Source of the DNA: an uncultured Olsenella sp.
GTDB taxonomy: Bacteria; Actinomycetota; Coriobacteriia; Coriobacteriales; Atopobiaceae
Length of the DNA: 64,000 nucleotides
Direction of reading: 5' to 3'
Assembly (NCBI GenBank): GCA_934660915.1
Contig: CAKUIF010000002.1
Span: forward strand, 62,001 to 126,000
Every line of letters begins with the position of its first letter. The first letter of the stretch is position 1. Under the pieces are notes generated by a model that saw only the letters and a program-made list of their open reading frames with translations, was not told the origin of the DNA and did no database searches. This document shows, piece by piece, positions 51,069 through 59,604 of this stretch. The position numbers were made by a program, and so were the translations under genes.

Positions 51069-54000
51069 TTACGAGCGTGTTCGAGAACGCCGGCGGGCTA
51101 TGAGCGCAGCGGCACCGCCGAGCACGGCGATGTCTGCGGCGGCGACGCACACGCGGACCCACGTCACGCCCGTCTTCTTTACGGGGCGGACGTAGTCCGG
51201 ATCCTGGGAGACGCGGGCGTTGAGCCATGTGTACAGGACATCCTTGGTCGCGCGGCGCAGGTTCGTGTAGAAGCTCAGCGCGCGGGCCTCGTTCGCGGAC
51301 CCACTCGTGGCCGAGAGCTCCTCGGCGCTGAAGCCGTACTTGAACTGCCCGTTGCGGAACACGCCGTCCATAAACAGGTCGCCGCCGGCACGCAGCATTT
51401 GGTCGGCGTTCATGTACTGCTGGTGGTCCGCGTAGTCGGTGATCACAGCGCCCTCGAAGCCCCACTCCTCACGAAGCACGCCCGTGAGCAGGGCTTTATT
51501 GCCACCCGCCCACGTGGCTCCGATGCGGTTGTACGCGCTCATAAGGCCGGTGGCCCCGCCCTTCTCGATAGCGATCTTAAAGGGTCGCAGGTAGATCTCG
51601 CGCAGGGTCTGCTCGGTCAGCCACTCGTAGAGCGAGTCGCGGTAAGAGTCCTGGTTGTTGAGGGCAAAGTGCTTGATGAAGCAGTACGTCCCCGTCTGCT
51701 TTGCACCCGCGACGATGGCGGCGGCAAGGTTGCCCGCCACCAGAGGGTCTTCCGAGAAGTACTCGTAGTTGCGCCCACCGAGCGGCGTGCGATGGATGTT
51801 GACACTCGGGGCATACAGGCCGTCAACCCCTATGGCCGCGGCTTCGCGGCCCAGTTGACGACCGTACTCGAGCGCCAGCCCGTCATTCCAAGTCTGGGCG
51901 ATCACGGTGCCGCTCGGATAGCCAACACCCATGGAGAGCTGGTTGAAGGAACCGACCTGCGACGGGCCGTCGACCTCCTTGGTCAGCGGTTTTCCGACGT
52001 CTTCGATCGACGAGATGGAGATGTAGCCGTGGAGCACAAGCCTGGTCATCTGGTCGACCGAGAGGTCGTCAAGAAGCGCGTCCCATCCCCCGTCGTTGTA
52101 ATTCTCGCCAAGCGACCGCGCAAACTCGGTGAGCTCGCCGTCATCGGTGAGCTGATGGGCTGCCTTATTGCCGGAGCCACGGCCGTCGAAGTACGTTCCC
52201 TGGCCAATAAGCCCCTGGTAGTCGGCCGCATCCGACTCGACGTCCTGCTCCCCGTAGAGGTTGAGCGCGGCCACGTTGTCCTTAATCTGGCGGTCGGGGT
52301 CGCACTTGGCCGGGAAGGTTCCCGCAAAGTCTGCGCGCGTGAGCCACGCGATGTCCGCCCCGGAGTTCGAGCTGTCGATGGAAACGCCGTCGGCCGCCGA
52401 GTCGCCGGTAAACCGATTGGTCACCGTGGAACCCGTACGCAGGTCCTCCCCGCACTGCGCGGCATCCCTCAAGTTGAGCTGCGTGCGTGCAAAGTCACAG
52501 TCCGCAAGCTCGTGCGCATTGCGCTTGAGCTCCACGATATAGGCGCCCGCGTCGAGCTCGTAGCCGCTAAAGCCGTCGCCGTTCTTGTCGTAGGCGTCGT
52601 AGCTCGCCACGTCGTCCAGCGTAAAGGACAGCTCGACCTCCTGGCTCTCGCCCGGCTCGAGGAGCTTCGTCTTCGCGTAGGCAACGAGGACAGTCGAGGC
52701 CTTCTCGATGCCGTCCTTTGTGTACGGGGGTGTGCAGTACAGCTGCACGACATCGCGGCCGGCGCGGTCGCCCGTATTGGTCACGCGAACGGTCGTCGTG
52801 TACACGGAGTCGCGGGAGACGCTGAACCCCTGACCCGGCGCGCGGGACGTGACCTCCCAGCTAAAGCTCGTATACGAAAGCCCGTAGCCGAAGGGGTACT
52901 GCACCACGCCGTCGTAGCCTTGGCCGAAGCGATTGCTCACGCCGCTCCAGTACCCTTCCGCGTCTGCCGTCTCGTACCAGCGATACCCGATGTAGACACC
53001 CTCGACGTAGTCCACAAAGCGCAGCGAATCGTACTCTTCGTCCGCGCCGATGTTGGGGTTCTTCGTTCCGTCGGCGGGATAAAGCCCGCGGCTGTTCGTG
53101 TAGAGACCCTCTCCCATGGCACCGGAGTTAGCCCAGCTCGCCGCCGTCGAGAAGTCGTATGCAAAGGTATCGGTCGTGCGCCCGGAAGGGTTCACCTCGC
53201 CCTTGAGCGCGGCGACCACCGCGTCCGCCCCGACCTCACCCGTCGGCCCGGCAAGAAGCGCCGCGTCGATTCCAGGGATGGTCTCGAGCTCGCCGAGCTC
53301 CATCGTGTTCGTCGAGTTGACCACGACGACGGTGCGCTCGTAGTGGGAACCAACATAACGAAGAAGCGCTATCTCCTCGCTCGAGAGCTCGAGGTAGCCG
53401 CGCGTGGCGTCCATCGTCACGTCACCACCGCGGGCACAGATCTTGTACTGCTTGCCGGGGCAGTCGATGCTCTCGCCGGCAGTGCGCCCAATGACGACGA
53501 TCGCCGTGTCCGAGTACTTCTCGGCATTGGAAAGAAGGTCGTCGGAGCAGCAGTTCTTGTCGTAGACGCTCGGCTCGTACAGTCGGCAGAACTCGGTCGA
53601 GCGGCTGTTCAGCGCGCCGGCGGACTTGTACGCCCGCTCGCCGTGGAAGTCGCGATACATGCTCGCGAGCTGCTCGTTGTACTCGATGCCGCTGTCTTTG
53701 AGCGCGTCAAGAAGTCCCTTGGTGGTCCCGCTCACCTGCCCGGAGCCGGACCCGGAGGCGACCCACTGCGTCGACGCCCAGCCAAAGACGTTCACCTTGG
53801 TCGTGGTCGCGGGTAGGGGCAACGCACTGTCCTCATTGCAAAGAAGGACCAGGCCCTCGCCCTCGATACGGCGCGCGAGGTTGCGGCCGTCGTCCATGAC
53901 GGCCGATTTCTGCTCGTCGGTGATCTCGACCGAGTCGGCGCCGAGATACGCATCGATGGTGTCGCCAAAGAGCAGCATGGCGGCGTTGGCCGCAACCACC

Positions 54001-54071
54001 GCCGCGACCACAACGGCGGCGCCGGTGTAGCCGATTGCCTTTAGGAGCTGCTTTTTTGTGGGACGCCTCAC
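51069..54071 (-). CDS. Membrane-anchored GH3 beta-glycosidase with inverted domain order
   Basis: 1000 aa. An N-terminal transmembrane helix (AIGYTGAAVVVAAVVAANAAML) is followed by the GH3 C-domain (residues about 65-300), an FnIII-like domain (about 430-510, GDRAGRDVVQLYCTPPYTKDG), and only then the GH3 barrel (about 600-960: GVDGLYAPSVNIHRTPLGGRNYEYFSEDP, CFIKHFALNNQDS). The nucleophile is Asp879 in GAVITDYAD. A second helix near the C-terminus (VCVAAADIAVLGGAAALIA) and RRRSRTRS follow. This inverted order is known from some GH3 enzymes, for example of Ruminococcus. Likely an outward-facing beta-glucosidase; substrate unknown. Alternative: a beta-N-acetylhexosaminidase is less likely. Confidence 0.9.
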   Translation of the reverse strand: MRRPTKKQLLKAIGYTGAAVVVAAVVAANAAMLLFGDTIDAYLGADSVEITDEQKSAVMDDGRNLARRIEGEGLVLLCNEDSALPLPATTTKVNVFGWASTQWVASGSGSGQVSGTTKGLLDALKDSGIEYNEQLASMYRDFHGERAYKSAGALNSRSTEFCRLYEPSVYDKNCCSDDLLSNAEKYSDTAIVVIGRTAGESIDCPGKQYKICARGGDVTMDATRGYLELSSEEIALLRYVGSHYERTVVVVNSTNTMELGELETIPGIDAALLAGPTGEVGADAVVAALKGEVNPSGRTTDTFAYDFSTAASWANSGAMGEGLYTNSRGLYPADGTKNPNIGADEEYDSLRFVDYVEGVYIGYRWYETADAEGYWSGVSNRFGQGYDGVVQYPFGYGLSYTSFSWEVTSRAPGQGFSVSRDSVYTTTVRVTNTGDRAGRDVVQLYCTPPYTKDGIEKASTVLVAYAKTKLLEPGESQEVELSFTLDDVASYDAYDKNGDGFSGYELDAGAYIVELKRNAHELADCDFARTQLNLRDAAQCGEDLRTGSTVTNRFTGDSAADGVSIDSSNSGADIAWLTRADFAGTFPAKCDPDRQIKDNVAALNLYGEQDVESDAADYQGLIGQGTYFDGRGSGNKAAHQLTDDGELTEFARSLGENYNDGGWDALLDDLSVDQMTRLVLHGYISISSIEDVGKPLTKEVDGPSQVGSFNQLSMGVGYPSGTVIAQTWNDGLALEYGRQLGREAAAIGVDGLYAPSVNIHRTPLGGRNYEYFSEDPLVAGNLAAAIVAGAKQTGTYCFIKHFALNNQDSYRDSLYEWLTEQTLREIYLRPFKIAIEKGGATGLMSAYNRIGATWAGGNKALLTGVLREEWGFEGAVITDYADHQQYMNADQMLRAGGDLFMDGVFRNGQFKYGFSAEELSATSGSANEARALSFYTNLRRATKDVLYTWLNARVSQDPDYVRPVKKTGVTWVRVCVAAADIAVLGGAAALIARRRSRTRS

Positions 54072-54081
54072 GGTCTTCGAC

Positions 54082-55140
54082 CTACTTGCTGGCCTTATCG
54101 AACTCGTCCTTGAAGGACGAGAACATCTTTCCCATGCGGCCGATCTGCTTGCCGACGGCCTTGGCGGCGTTGTCGCTCGAGGGCTTCTTTGCGGTAGAGG
54201 CGGCGGGCTTCTTTGCGGCAGGCTTTTTTGTCGTCTGAGCTGCGGCGGGTTTATTGGCTGCCGAACCCTCGGGCGCAGGGGCGTAGGTCTTGGGCTCGGG
54301 GCGGGCGGCGCGCTCCTCGGCGCTCGCGCGGAGCTTGCCCTCGGGCTCGCTCACGCGCACATCCGCCGCGGGGACCGCGGGGCGCTCAGGAGCGGAGGCC
54401 TTCTTTGCCTCGGGCTCGTCGTCGGCGGTCGCGTCCTCGATGGCGCGCTTGGCCTTGCCGAGCATGCGGCCGAAGGCGTAGGAGCCCTTGTCAACTGCCT
54501 CGCCGGCGGCCTTGCCCGCCTTGTGCGCGGCCTCGGAGCCCTTGACCCTGGCCTTGGCAAAGCCCTCGCCGGCCTTCGCGGCGGCACCGCCGCCGAGCTC
54601 GATATTCGCGGCGGCATCGTCGACGATCATGCAGCCGTTCGAGTAGCCCTTGACCATCGACGCCGGGATCTGGAACGTGCCCACGAGGGCGCGGGCGACT
54701 CCGCCGTCGCCGACATAGAAACTGCCGACACGACCGGTCTTGGCATCGAAGTCGGCGTTGGAGACGTAACCGAGCTTCTTGCCGGAGGCGGTCTTTGCGT
54801 CCATGCCCTCCCACATCACGCAGGAGTCCCAGTCGATGCCCAGGCGCCTGCGCGCGGCGTCGTCCAGCCCGTCGTCCTCGCGGGTCAGGCACAACGTGCC
54901 GTCGTCAAGGATGCGGAACGAGTCCCAGGCAAGAAACGCGTCGGGGCGCTTGACCATGCCGACGATGTCCGGCCTGGTCACAAGAAAACCAACGACCTCT
55001 CGGCCGTCCGGCGAGAAGACCGCCATATGGACCTTGCCGAGCTTTCCGAGCTTGATCTCGTCGGGCTCGGCGCCCTTTTTCTTCTTGGCCTTCTTTGGAA
55101 CGTAGACCTTTCGGCCGTAGAGATCGTTGATGCTGAGCAA
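54082..55140 (-). CDS. PRC-barrel domain protein with Ala/Lys tail
   Basis: 352 aa. N-terminal PRC-barrel-like fold (residues 1-100: LSINDLYGRKVYVPKKAKKKKG ... VHMAVFSPDGREVVGFLVTRPD) and a second similar region (about 125-185: GKKLGYVSNADFDAKTGRVGSFYVG). Then a helical segment (GEGFAKARVKGSEAAHKAGKAAGEAV) and an acidic-basic tail ending in AKKPAASTAKKPSSD. It overlaps operon-wise with the YtxH gene (2 bp gap). PRC barrels bind RNA-processing or photosynthetic partners; here function is unknown. The tail resembles that of GlgB. Confidence 0.82.
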   Translation of the reverse strand: MLSINDLYGRKVYVPKKAKKKKGAEPDEIKLGKLGKVHMAVFSPDGREVVGFLVTRPDIVGMVKRPDAFLAWDSFRILDDGTLCLTREDDGLDDAARRRLGIDWDSCVMWEGMDAKTASGKKLGYVSNADFDAKTGRVGSFYVGDGGVARALVGTFQIPASMVKGYSNGCMIVDDAAANIELGGGAAAKAGEGFAKARVKGSEAAHKAGKAAGEAVDKGSYAFGRMLGKAKRAIEDATADDEPEAKKASAPERPAVPAADVRVSEPEGKLRASAEERAARPEPKTYAPAPEGSAANKPAAAQTTKKPAAKKPAASTAKKPSSDNAAKAVGKQIGRMGKMFSSFKDEFDKASK

Positions 55141-55142
55141 AA

Positions 55143-55589
55143 CTAGGCCTCGTCCTTCTCGGGCTCGACAACCTCGACGTGGACGGCCTCTGCCGGGGCG
55201 GACGCCTGGTCGGCGGCCATGTCGGCCATCGAGACGACCTTGTCGGTGACGGTGTTCACAGCCTCGTTGACCTGCGAAGAGGTCTGGGCAACGACGTCGG
55301 AGAGGGAGTCGCGGAGCTGGTCCATGCGCTCACGAGCGGCGTCGACCTTGGCGCGGAGCTCGTCGGTCTTCGCGTCGACGCTCGGGCGGAAGCCGGCGAC
55401 CTGGTCGCCCATGGCCTCGCCGGCGCGCTCATAGGTGTCGACGGCGGAGTCCCAGGCGTCGTTCATGGCGTCGGCGGCCATGGCGCGGCTCTCGGCGCCG
55501 GAGCGCGGGGCAATCAGGATTCCGGTGATGACGCCGGCGGCGGCGCCAAAAATGCTACCGAGAACAAAACCAACGGTCTTCTTGCTCAT
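55143..55589 (-). CDS. YtxH-domain membrane protein
   Basis: 148 aa. YtxH family start: VGFVLGSIFGAAAGVITGILIAPRSGAESR, one transmembrane helix followed by a helical apolipoprotein-like domain (DAMNDAWDSAVDTYERAGEAMGDQ). The tail is acidic. YtxH proteins are found in stress operons of Gram-positives. GGAGG precedes ATG 55589. It is upstream of the PRC-barrel gene in the same operon. Confidence 0.88.
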   Translation of the reverse strand: MSKKTVGFVLGSIFGAAAGVITGILIAPRSGAESRAMAADAMNDAWDSAVDTYERAGEAMGDQVAGFRPSVDAKTDELRAKVDAARERMDQLRDSLSDVVAQTSSQVNEAVNTVTDKVVSMADMAADQASAPAEAVHVEVVEPEKDEA

Positions 55590-55677
55590 AGGGTCCTCCT
55601 TGGAGAGATCGTTTTGCTATGGCGTTAGATACCTCATACCCGGCTTTGGCGTCGGGCTCACCGGTATCGGGTGGGCG

Positions 55678-56640
55678 TTATCGAACAAGCCGTGGGCGCG
55701 GGCCGTCGCCCAATCCCCAGTCGTCGGCAGGGGCGGGTTCTTCGGCCGCGACGGCGACTTCCTCAGGCTCGGGCGCAGGCTCCTCGGCGACTTCCTCCGC
55801 AGGCTCGGGGTCCTCGGCAACCGGCTCGGGCTCCTCGGCCGGGGCCGCGGCGGGCTCGGGGGCGGAGTCCTCGGCGACAGGCTCGGGCCCGGCGGTGGGC
55901 TCTTCCTCCTCCGGCTCCTCTGCCGGCTGGGCCTCCTCGGCAACCTCAGGCTCCGGTTCCGGCTCGGGCTCGACAGCCTCGGGTTCGACCTCGGGTACAG
56001 CGGGCGGCTCAGCTGCCATGATGGCGTCGACCTCCGCCTCGTCAATCACGGGCACTGCAGGCTCGGGCTCGGGGACTTCATCCTCGGCAGCAACCTCGGA
56101 GGGAGCCTCCTGCTCCTCCACCGGCTCGGGCTCTATCGCGGGCTCTTGGGGCTCGTCCTTCTCTTCGACCTCAGGCAGGCTTCCCACCAGCTCAACGAGA
56201 CCCTTCGCGATGGCGTCGACGTCGGGCACGGGCTCTCCGCCGCCAGAAAATGCCCACTGCATGATCCACGCCGCGCTCGAAAGCGCGCCAACCACAAGAA
56301 CGTCGTCGATGCACTTGAGGACGATCTTGTAGGTGCGCTCGCCAACCTCGGAGGTCTGGCCGCAGGCGATGTCGCCGGCAACGTCCGTACGAGCGAGGAG
56401 CTCGACGGTCACGTGCTCGAGCAGGTGGGCAAGCTCGGTATCGCCCATAACGTCGCCAAAGGTTCCCGACTCGTCTCCCAGGCACACGTGGTCGCGAAGC
56501 TCTGGCATAACCTTCCACACGCGGGTCGTGCCCTCGAGGTCCTCGCTCGTCATCAAGGGCGCGTTAGCCGCGAGCTCGACGATCGCCTCGAGGTTCTTTG
56601 GGCCGACGGTGACCTTCTTTATGTCAAACAGCTGAGCCAT
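55678..56640 (-). CDS. Stand-alone cyanophycin-synthetase-N-like domain with Glu/Pro-rich tail
   Basis: 320 aa. Residues about 30-130 read like the N-terminal domain of cyanophycin synthetase: a Pro-Glu-Leu segment, then the helix TELAHLLEHVTVELLARTDVAGDIACGQT and the strand TYKIVLKCIDDVLVVGAL. The ATP-grasp and Mur-ligase domains are absent. Residues about 155-320 are nearly all Glu, Pro and Ala with EPEPEPE runs. No signal peptide. It lies before the YtxH and PRC-barrel genes (88 bp gap). Recognition rests on pattern memory, so a profile search is needed. What a lone N-domain would bind is unknown. Confidence 0.7.
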   Translation of the reverse strand: MAQLFDIKKVTVGPKNLEAIVELAANAPLMTSEDLEGTTRVWKVMPELRDHVCLGDESGTFGDVMGDTELAHLLEHVTVELLARTDVAGDIACGQTSEVGERTYKIVLKCIDDVLVVGALSSAAWIMQWAFSGGGEPVPDVDAIAKGLVELVGSLPEVEEKDEPQEPAIEPEPVEEQEAPSEVAAEDEVPEPEPAVPVIDEAEVDAIMAAEPPAVPEVEPEAVEPEPEPEPEVAEEAQPAEEPEEEEPTAGPEPVAEDSAPEPAAAPAEEPEPVAEDPEPAEEVAEEPAPEPEEVAVAAEEPAPADDWGLGDGPRPRLVR

Positions 56641-56718
56641 TCCGGCCCCTCTCGATCGTGCCCGGCAAGCGGGCGTGGCGCAGGTTCCTACATTGTAGTC
56701 AACCGACGCTCACTCAAC

Positions 56719-58071
56719 CTATTCCTTATCGGTGGCCGCGTCCTTATCGCCATCGCCTTTGGCGGTGGGCTCATCCGGCTCCTCGGCGGGCTCTGGGGCG
56801 CTCACGCGCAGCAGGCTCACGCGGCGGCCGCGCATGGACTGGACACGGAAGGTGTACCCGTCCTTCTCGAACACATCGCCGGGGTGCGGGACCTTGTCGG
56901 CGAGCTCGAGGACGTAACCGGCGATGGTCTCGAACTCCTCGTTGTCCTCGATCGGCCAGCCGAGGTCCATCGCGTCATCCAGCGAGAAACGGCCGTCCAC
57001 GAGCCACTCGCGCTCCGAGAGCTTGGTCAGGTATTTGTTGTCGGGGTCGAACTCGTCCTCGATCTCGCCCACGATTTCCTCGACGATGTCCTCGATGGTT
57101 AGCACGCCGGCGGTTCCGCCGTACTCATCGACGACGATGACCATCTGCTCGTGGCTCGTCTGCATCTCGGAGAGCAGGGGGATGATGTCCTTGGTGTCGG
57201 GCACATAGGTTGCGGTGCGCACGAAGTCGGCGACGCGGGCCTCGCCCTTCCCCTCGTCGAGGATGGGGCGAATGATGTCCTTGATGTGGGCGATTCCGAT
57301 CACGCGGTCAACTGAGTCGTGGTAGACGGGGATGCGGCTGTAGCCGGTGCGGCGCATGACCGCCAGGACGTGGTTCAACGTCGAGGTGTCCTCGACGGAG
57401 GTCATGTCGACGCGAGGAATCATGACCTCGCGGGCGATGGTGTCGCCGAGGTCGATGACGTCGTGAATCATGGACTTCTCTTGGTCGGAGAGCTCCTCGG
57501 AGTCGGTGACCATGTACTTGATCTCCTCTTCCGAGACCTCCTGGCGCTCATCGGCCGACTTGATGCCGAGCAGCTTGGAGAGGCCGTCCGCCGAGGTCGA
57601 GGTCAGCCAGACGAGCGGCGCGGCCAAGTGCATGAACGCACGGATGGGGCCAGCAACCGTCTTTGCCACGGACTCGGCGTCGGAGAGGGCGATGCGCTTG
57701 GGCACCAGCTCGCCGATGACGGTCGAGAAGTAGGCGACGATGAGGGTAATCGCCACGACGGCGATGTTGCCGGCGATGCCGGCGGGCATGCCGAGGGTGG
57801 TAAGCCACTTGGCCAGCGGGTCCGAGAGGCTCGTCGCCGCGAAGGCGGACGACGCGAACCCGACGAGCGTGATGGCAACCTGGATTGTGGCGAGGAACTG
57901 ACCAGAATCGGACGAAAGGTCGATCGCGCTCTTCGCGCGCTTGTCCCCGTCCTCGGCCTCAGGCTCGAGAACGGCTCGCTTCGCGTTGACGACGGCCATC
58001 TCCGAGGCGGAGAAGAAGCCATTTGCGAGGGTGAGTAGGAACGTGACGAGGATGCTGATTGCTACGTCCAT
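56719..58071 (-). CDS. Hemolysin/CorC-family protein (DUF21 + CBS pair + CorC_HlyC)
   Basis: 450 aa. Four-helix CNNM/DUF21 domain (MDVAISILVTFLLTLANGFFSASEMAVVNAKRA, residues 1-180), two CBS domains (about 205-330: EVMIPRVDMTSVEDTSTLN ... DIIPLLSEMQTSHEQMVIVVDEYGGTAGVLTIEDI), and the CorC_HlyC domain (EWLVDGRFSLDDAMDLGWPI ... FRVQSMRGRRVSLLRVS). Probably a Mg2+ transporter or efflux regulator of the CNNM/CorC type. I start at ATG 58071; AAGGAGG lies 13 bases upstream, slightly far. The frame reaches 58140. Confidence 0.94.
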   Translation of the reverse strand: MDVAISILVTFLLTLANGFFSASEMAVVNAKRAVLEPEAEDGDKRAKSAIDLSSDSGQFLATIQVAITLVGFASSAFAATSLSDPLAKWLTTLGMPAGIAGNIAVVAITLIVAYFSTVIGELVPKRIALSDAESVAKTVAGPIRAFMHLAAPLVWLTSTSADGLSKLLGIKSADERQEVSEEEIKYMVTDSEELSDQEKSMIHDVIDLGDTIAREVMIPRVDMTSVEDTSTLNHVLAVMRRTGYSRIPVYHDSVDRVIGIAHIKDIIRPILDEGKGEARVADFVRTATYVPDTKDIIPLLSEMQTSHEQMVIVVDEYGGTAGVLTIEDIVEEIVGEIEDEFDPDNKYLTKLSEREWLVDGRFSLDDAMDLGWPIEDNEEFETIAGYVLELADKVPHPGDVFEKDGYTFRVQSMRGRRVSLLRVSAPEPAEEPDEPTAKGDGDKDAATDKE

Positions 58072-58226
58072 GCGCTGTTGCGCGACCTCCTTGGGTCGAT
58101 GATCAGATTCTGTTTGCGGGCTAGACGTTGGGGCCGGCAAACTAAAACATAAATAATACCAGCTATTTGTGCGTATGTTGTTTCATACCCATTGCCAGCG
58201 CGTCAGCCAATTGACAGCTGAGCAAA

Positions 58227-58447
58227 TGCGCCGAAATGCCGTAAAGGCCACGTTCAGAGCCGGCTCTGCGCCGAAAGACCTTGCGGGCTACGCGTTATTC
58301 GTTAACAACCCATTCTTCTTCGGTTTTTGGCCCCGTCAGCGAACGAATCGTCCTCGGCTAGCGCGATGAGGGGCATAATCACGTAGCCCGCAAGGTCTTT
58401 CGGCGCATGGTCCCTCAGCCACGTAGCCCGGACAGCACTTCGGCGCA
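58227..58447. repeat. Mirrored 26-bp unit array, copy 4
   Basis: Units at 58227-58252 and 58267-58292 (minus) and 58382-58407 and 58422-58447 (plus). Pitch is exactly 40 bp, centre 89 bp. The inner pair is a perfect 26-bp inverted match. It occupies the 392 bp gene-free gap 58072-58463 between the CorC gene and the DUF559-like gene; otherwise that gap holds the CorC promoter region. Confidence 0.88.
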
Positions 58448-58463
58448 CGTGGCCCGTCTCAAT

Positions 58464-59459
58464 CTACGAGACAGTGGCCGAAGCCCTCCCCTTTCCAAAG
58501 AGCCGGCGCCTTAGTTCCGACCGCTTCTCCTTCGTGATCTCAGTGAGCGGTTTTCTCCGAAGGTGAAGCGCGGCCTCCATATCCGCCACGAAATCATTCA
58601 GCTTTTCGTCGTCGAGCAAAGTGTCGTTTGTGAGGGTTAGCACCCTATACCCCATGCGCTCAAAGGCCCTCCTTCGCAATTCGTCCCGATCTTTTTGCTG
58701 TGGAGTCAGGTGGTAGGCATTGCTGTCGTACTCAACAATCAGCTTGAATTCCTCCCATAGAAAGTCTGGGACGATTGTTCTCGCGCTCCCAAGAGACAAA
58801 CAGCCAGCAGGCGCCTTCAACCTTGGGTTCATCACGAACCCAGCCGTTCCCGCACCTCCCAGCCTCCTTCCAGCGGCGAAAAACAAACCAATCTCGGACT
58901 CCCTCGGAGATGCCGAGCCCTCAGTCACAGATTCAAGAGCCTTAAGCGCCCTGCTTGCACCAACGACGCCGAGGGCCTTAGCTGCGGCAGCGTATTCAGA
59001 CAATGCACTTTTTGAAGTGAGCGGCTGGAGATCCGTCTGAAAGCTATCGCCATTCGCCGGCGTAATCCCATAGGTCCCGCAAAGCTCATAAGCAAGCAGT
59101 GAAAGATCAAGCTGCTCCCATGTTGAACCAAGTTGGGTGAACACGACCTCAATTGAGCACACCGAGACGCAGTCCCCGATTCCCAGCAGCTGTCTAGCGC
59201 CTAAAGGCCCGCGGAACACTCGGTTGCTGATATCTGCACAGTTATGTCTGTGCTGCTTATCGGGAACAACGATTTGCAGCGGCGCTTCCGTACAGCACGT
59301 CGCCGTCGCGCGCCGTGCCTTTTGAGAGAGGGTGAGGGGCATCGCGCCGATGACCTTGCCACTCGTCGGCTCGAGGTCGGGCTGACGGCAGGCAGCGCGA
59401 ACTGAGCGCCAGTAATCGAGCGCGGATTCATAGCCGATAATCAGGTTTTCGCTCGTCAT
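58464..59459 (-). CDS. DUF559-like PD-(D/E)XK nuclease-fold protein
   Basis: 331 aa. The C-terminal 110 residues resemble the DUF559/Vsr-type nuclease fold: VPDFLWEEFKLIVEYDSNAYHL (Asp and Glu of the PD-ExK type) and RRRAFERMGYRVLTLTNDTL, which is the usual helix-strand ending. The first 200 residues are not recognised, though IVVPDKQHRHNCADISNRVFRGPL and TWEQLDLSLLAYELCGTYGI resemble the N-terminal region of actinobacterial transcriptional-regulator/DUF559 proteins. No signal peptide. ATG 59459 has GGAGG upstream. Function, perhaps DNA processing or defence, is unknown. Confidence 0.7.
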   Translation of the reverse strand: MTSENLIIGYESALDYWRSVRAACRQPDLEPTSGKVIGAMPLTLSQKARRATATCCTEAPLQIVVPDKQHRHNCADISNRVFRGPLGARQLLGIGDCVSVCSIEVVFTQLGSTWEQLDLSLLAYELCGTYGITPANGDSFQTDLQPLTSKSALSEYAAAAKALGVVGASRALKALESVTEGSASPRESEIGLFFAAGRRLGGAGTAGFVMNPRLKAPAGCLSLGSARTIVPDFLWEEFKLIVEYDSNAYHLTPQQKDRDELRRRAFERMGYRVLTLTNDTLLDDEKLNDFVADMEAALHLRRKPLTEITKEKRSELRRRLFGKGRASATVS

Positions 59460-59477
59460 GTTTTGCCTCCTCTGAGA

Positions 59478-59527
59478 CGAAACGCCGGTCCTCGAGCCAT
59501 GCTCAGGGACCGGCGTTCTAACAATAC
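59478..59527 (-). terminator. Terminator of the EF-G-like gene
   Basis: AACGCCGGTCC and GGACCGGCGTT form a perfect 11-bp stem (59481-59491 and 59517-59527) with inner pairing, 78 bp after the EF-G-like stop; the minus strand continues TCGTCTC. Confidence 0.65.
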
Positions 59528-59604
59528 GCAGGTAAATCTATGTGCCAGCTTATTTCGCTTGGAACGCGAAGCTGGCAGAATGCCGCTAGCTTGCCCTTTC
59601 TCCC

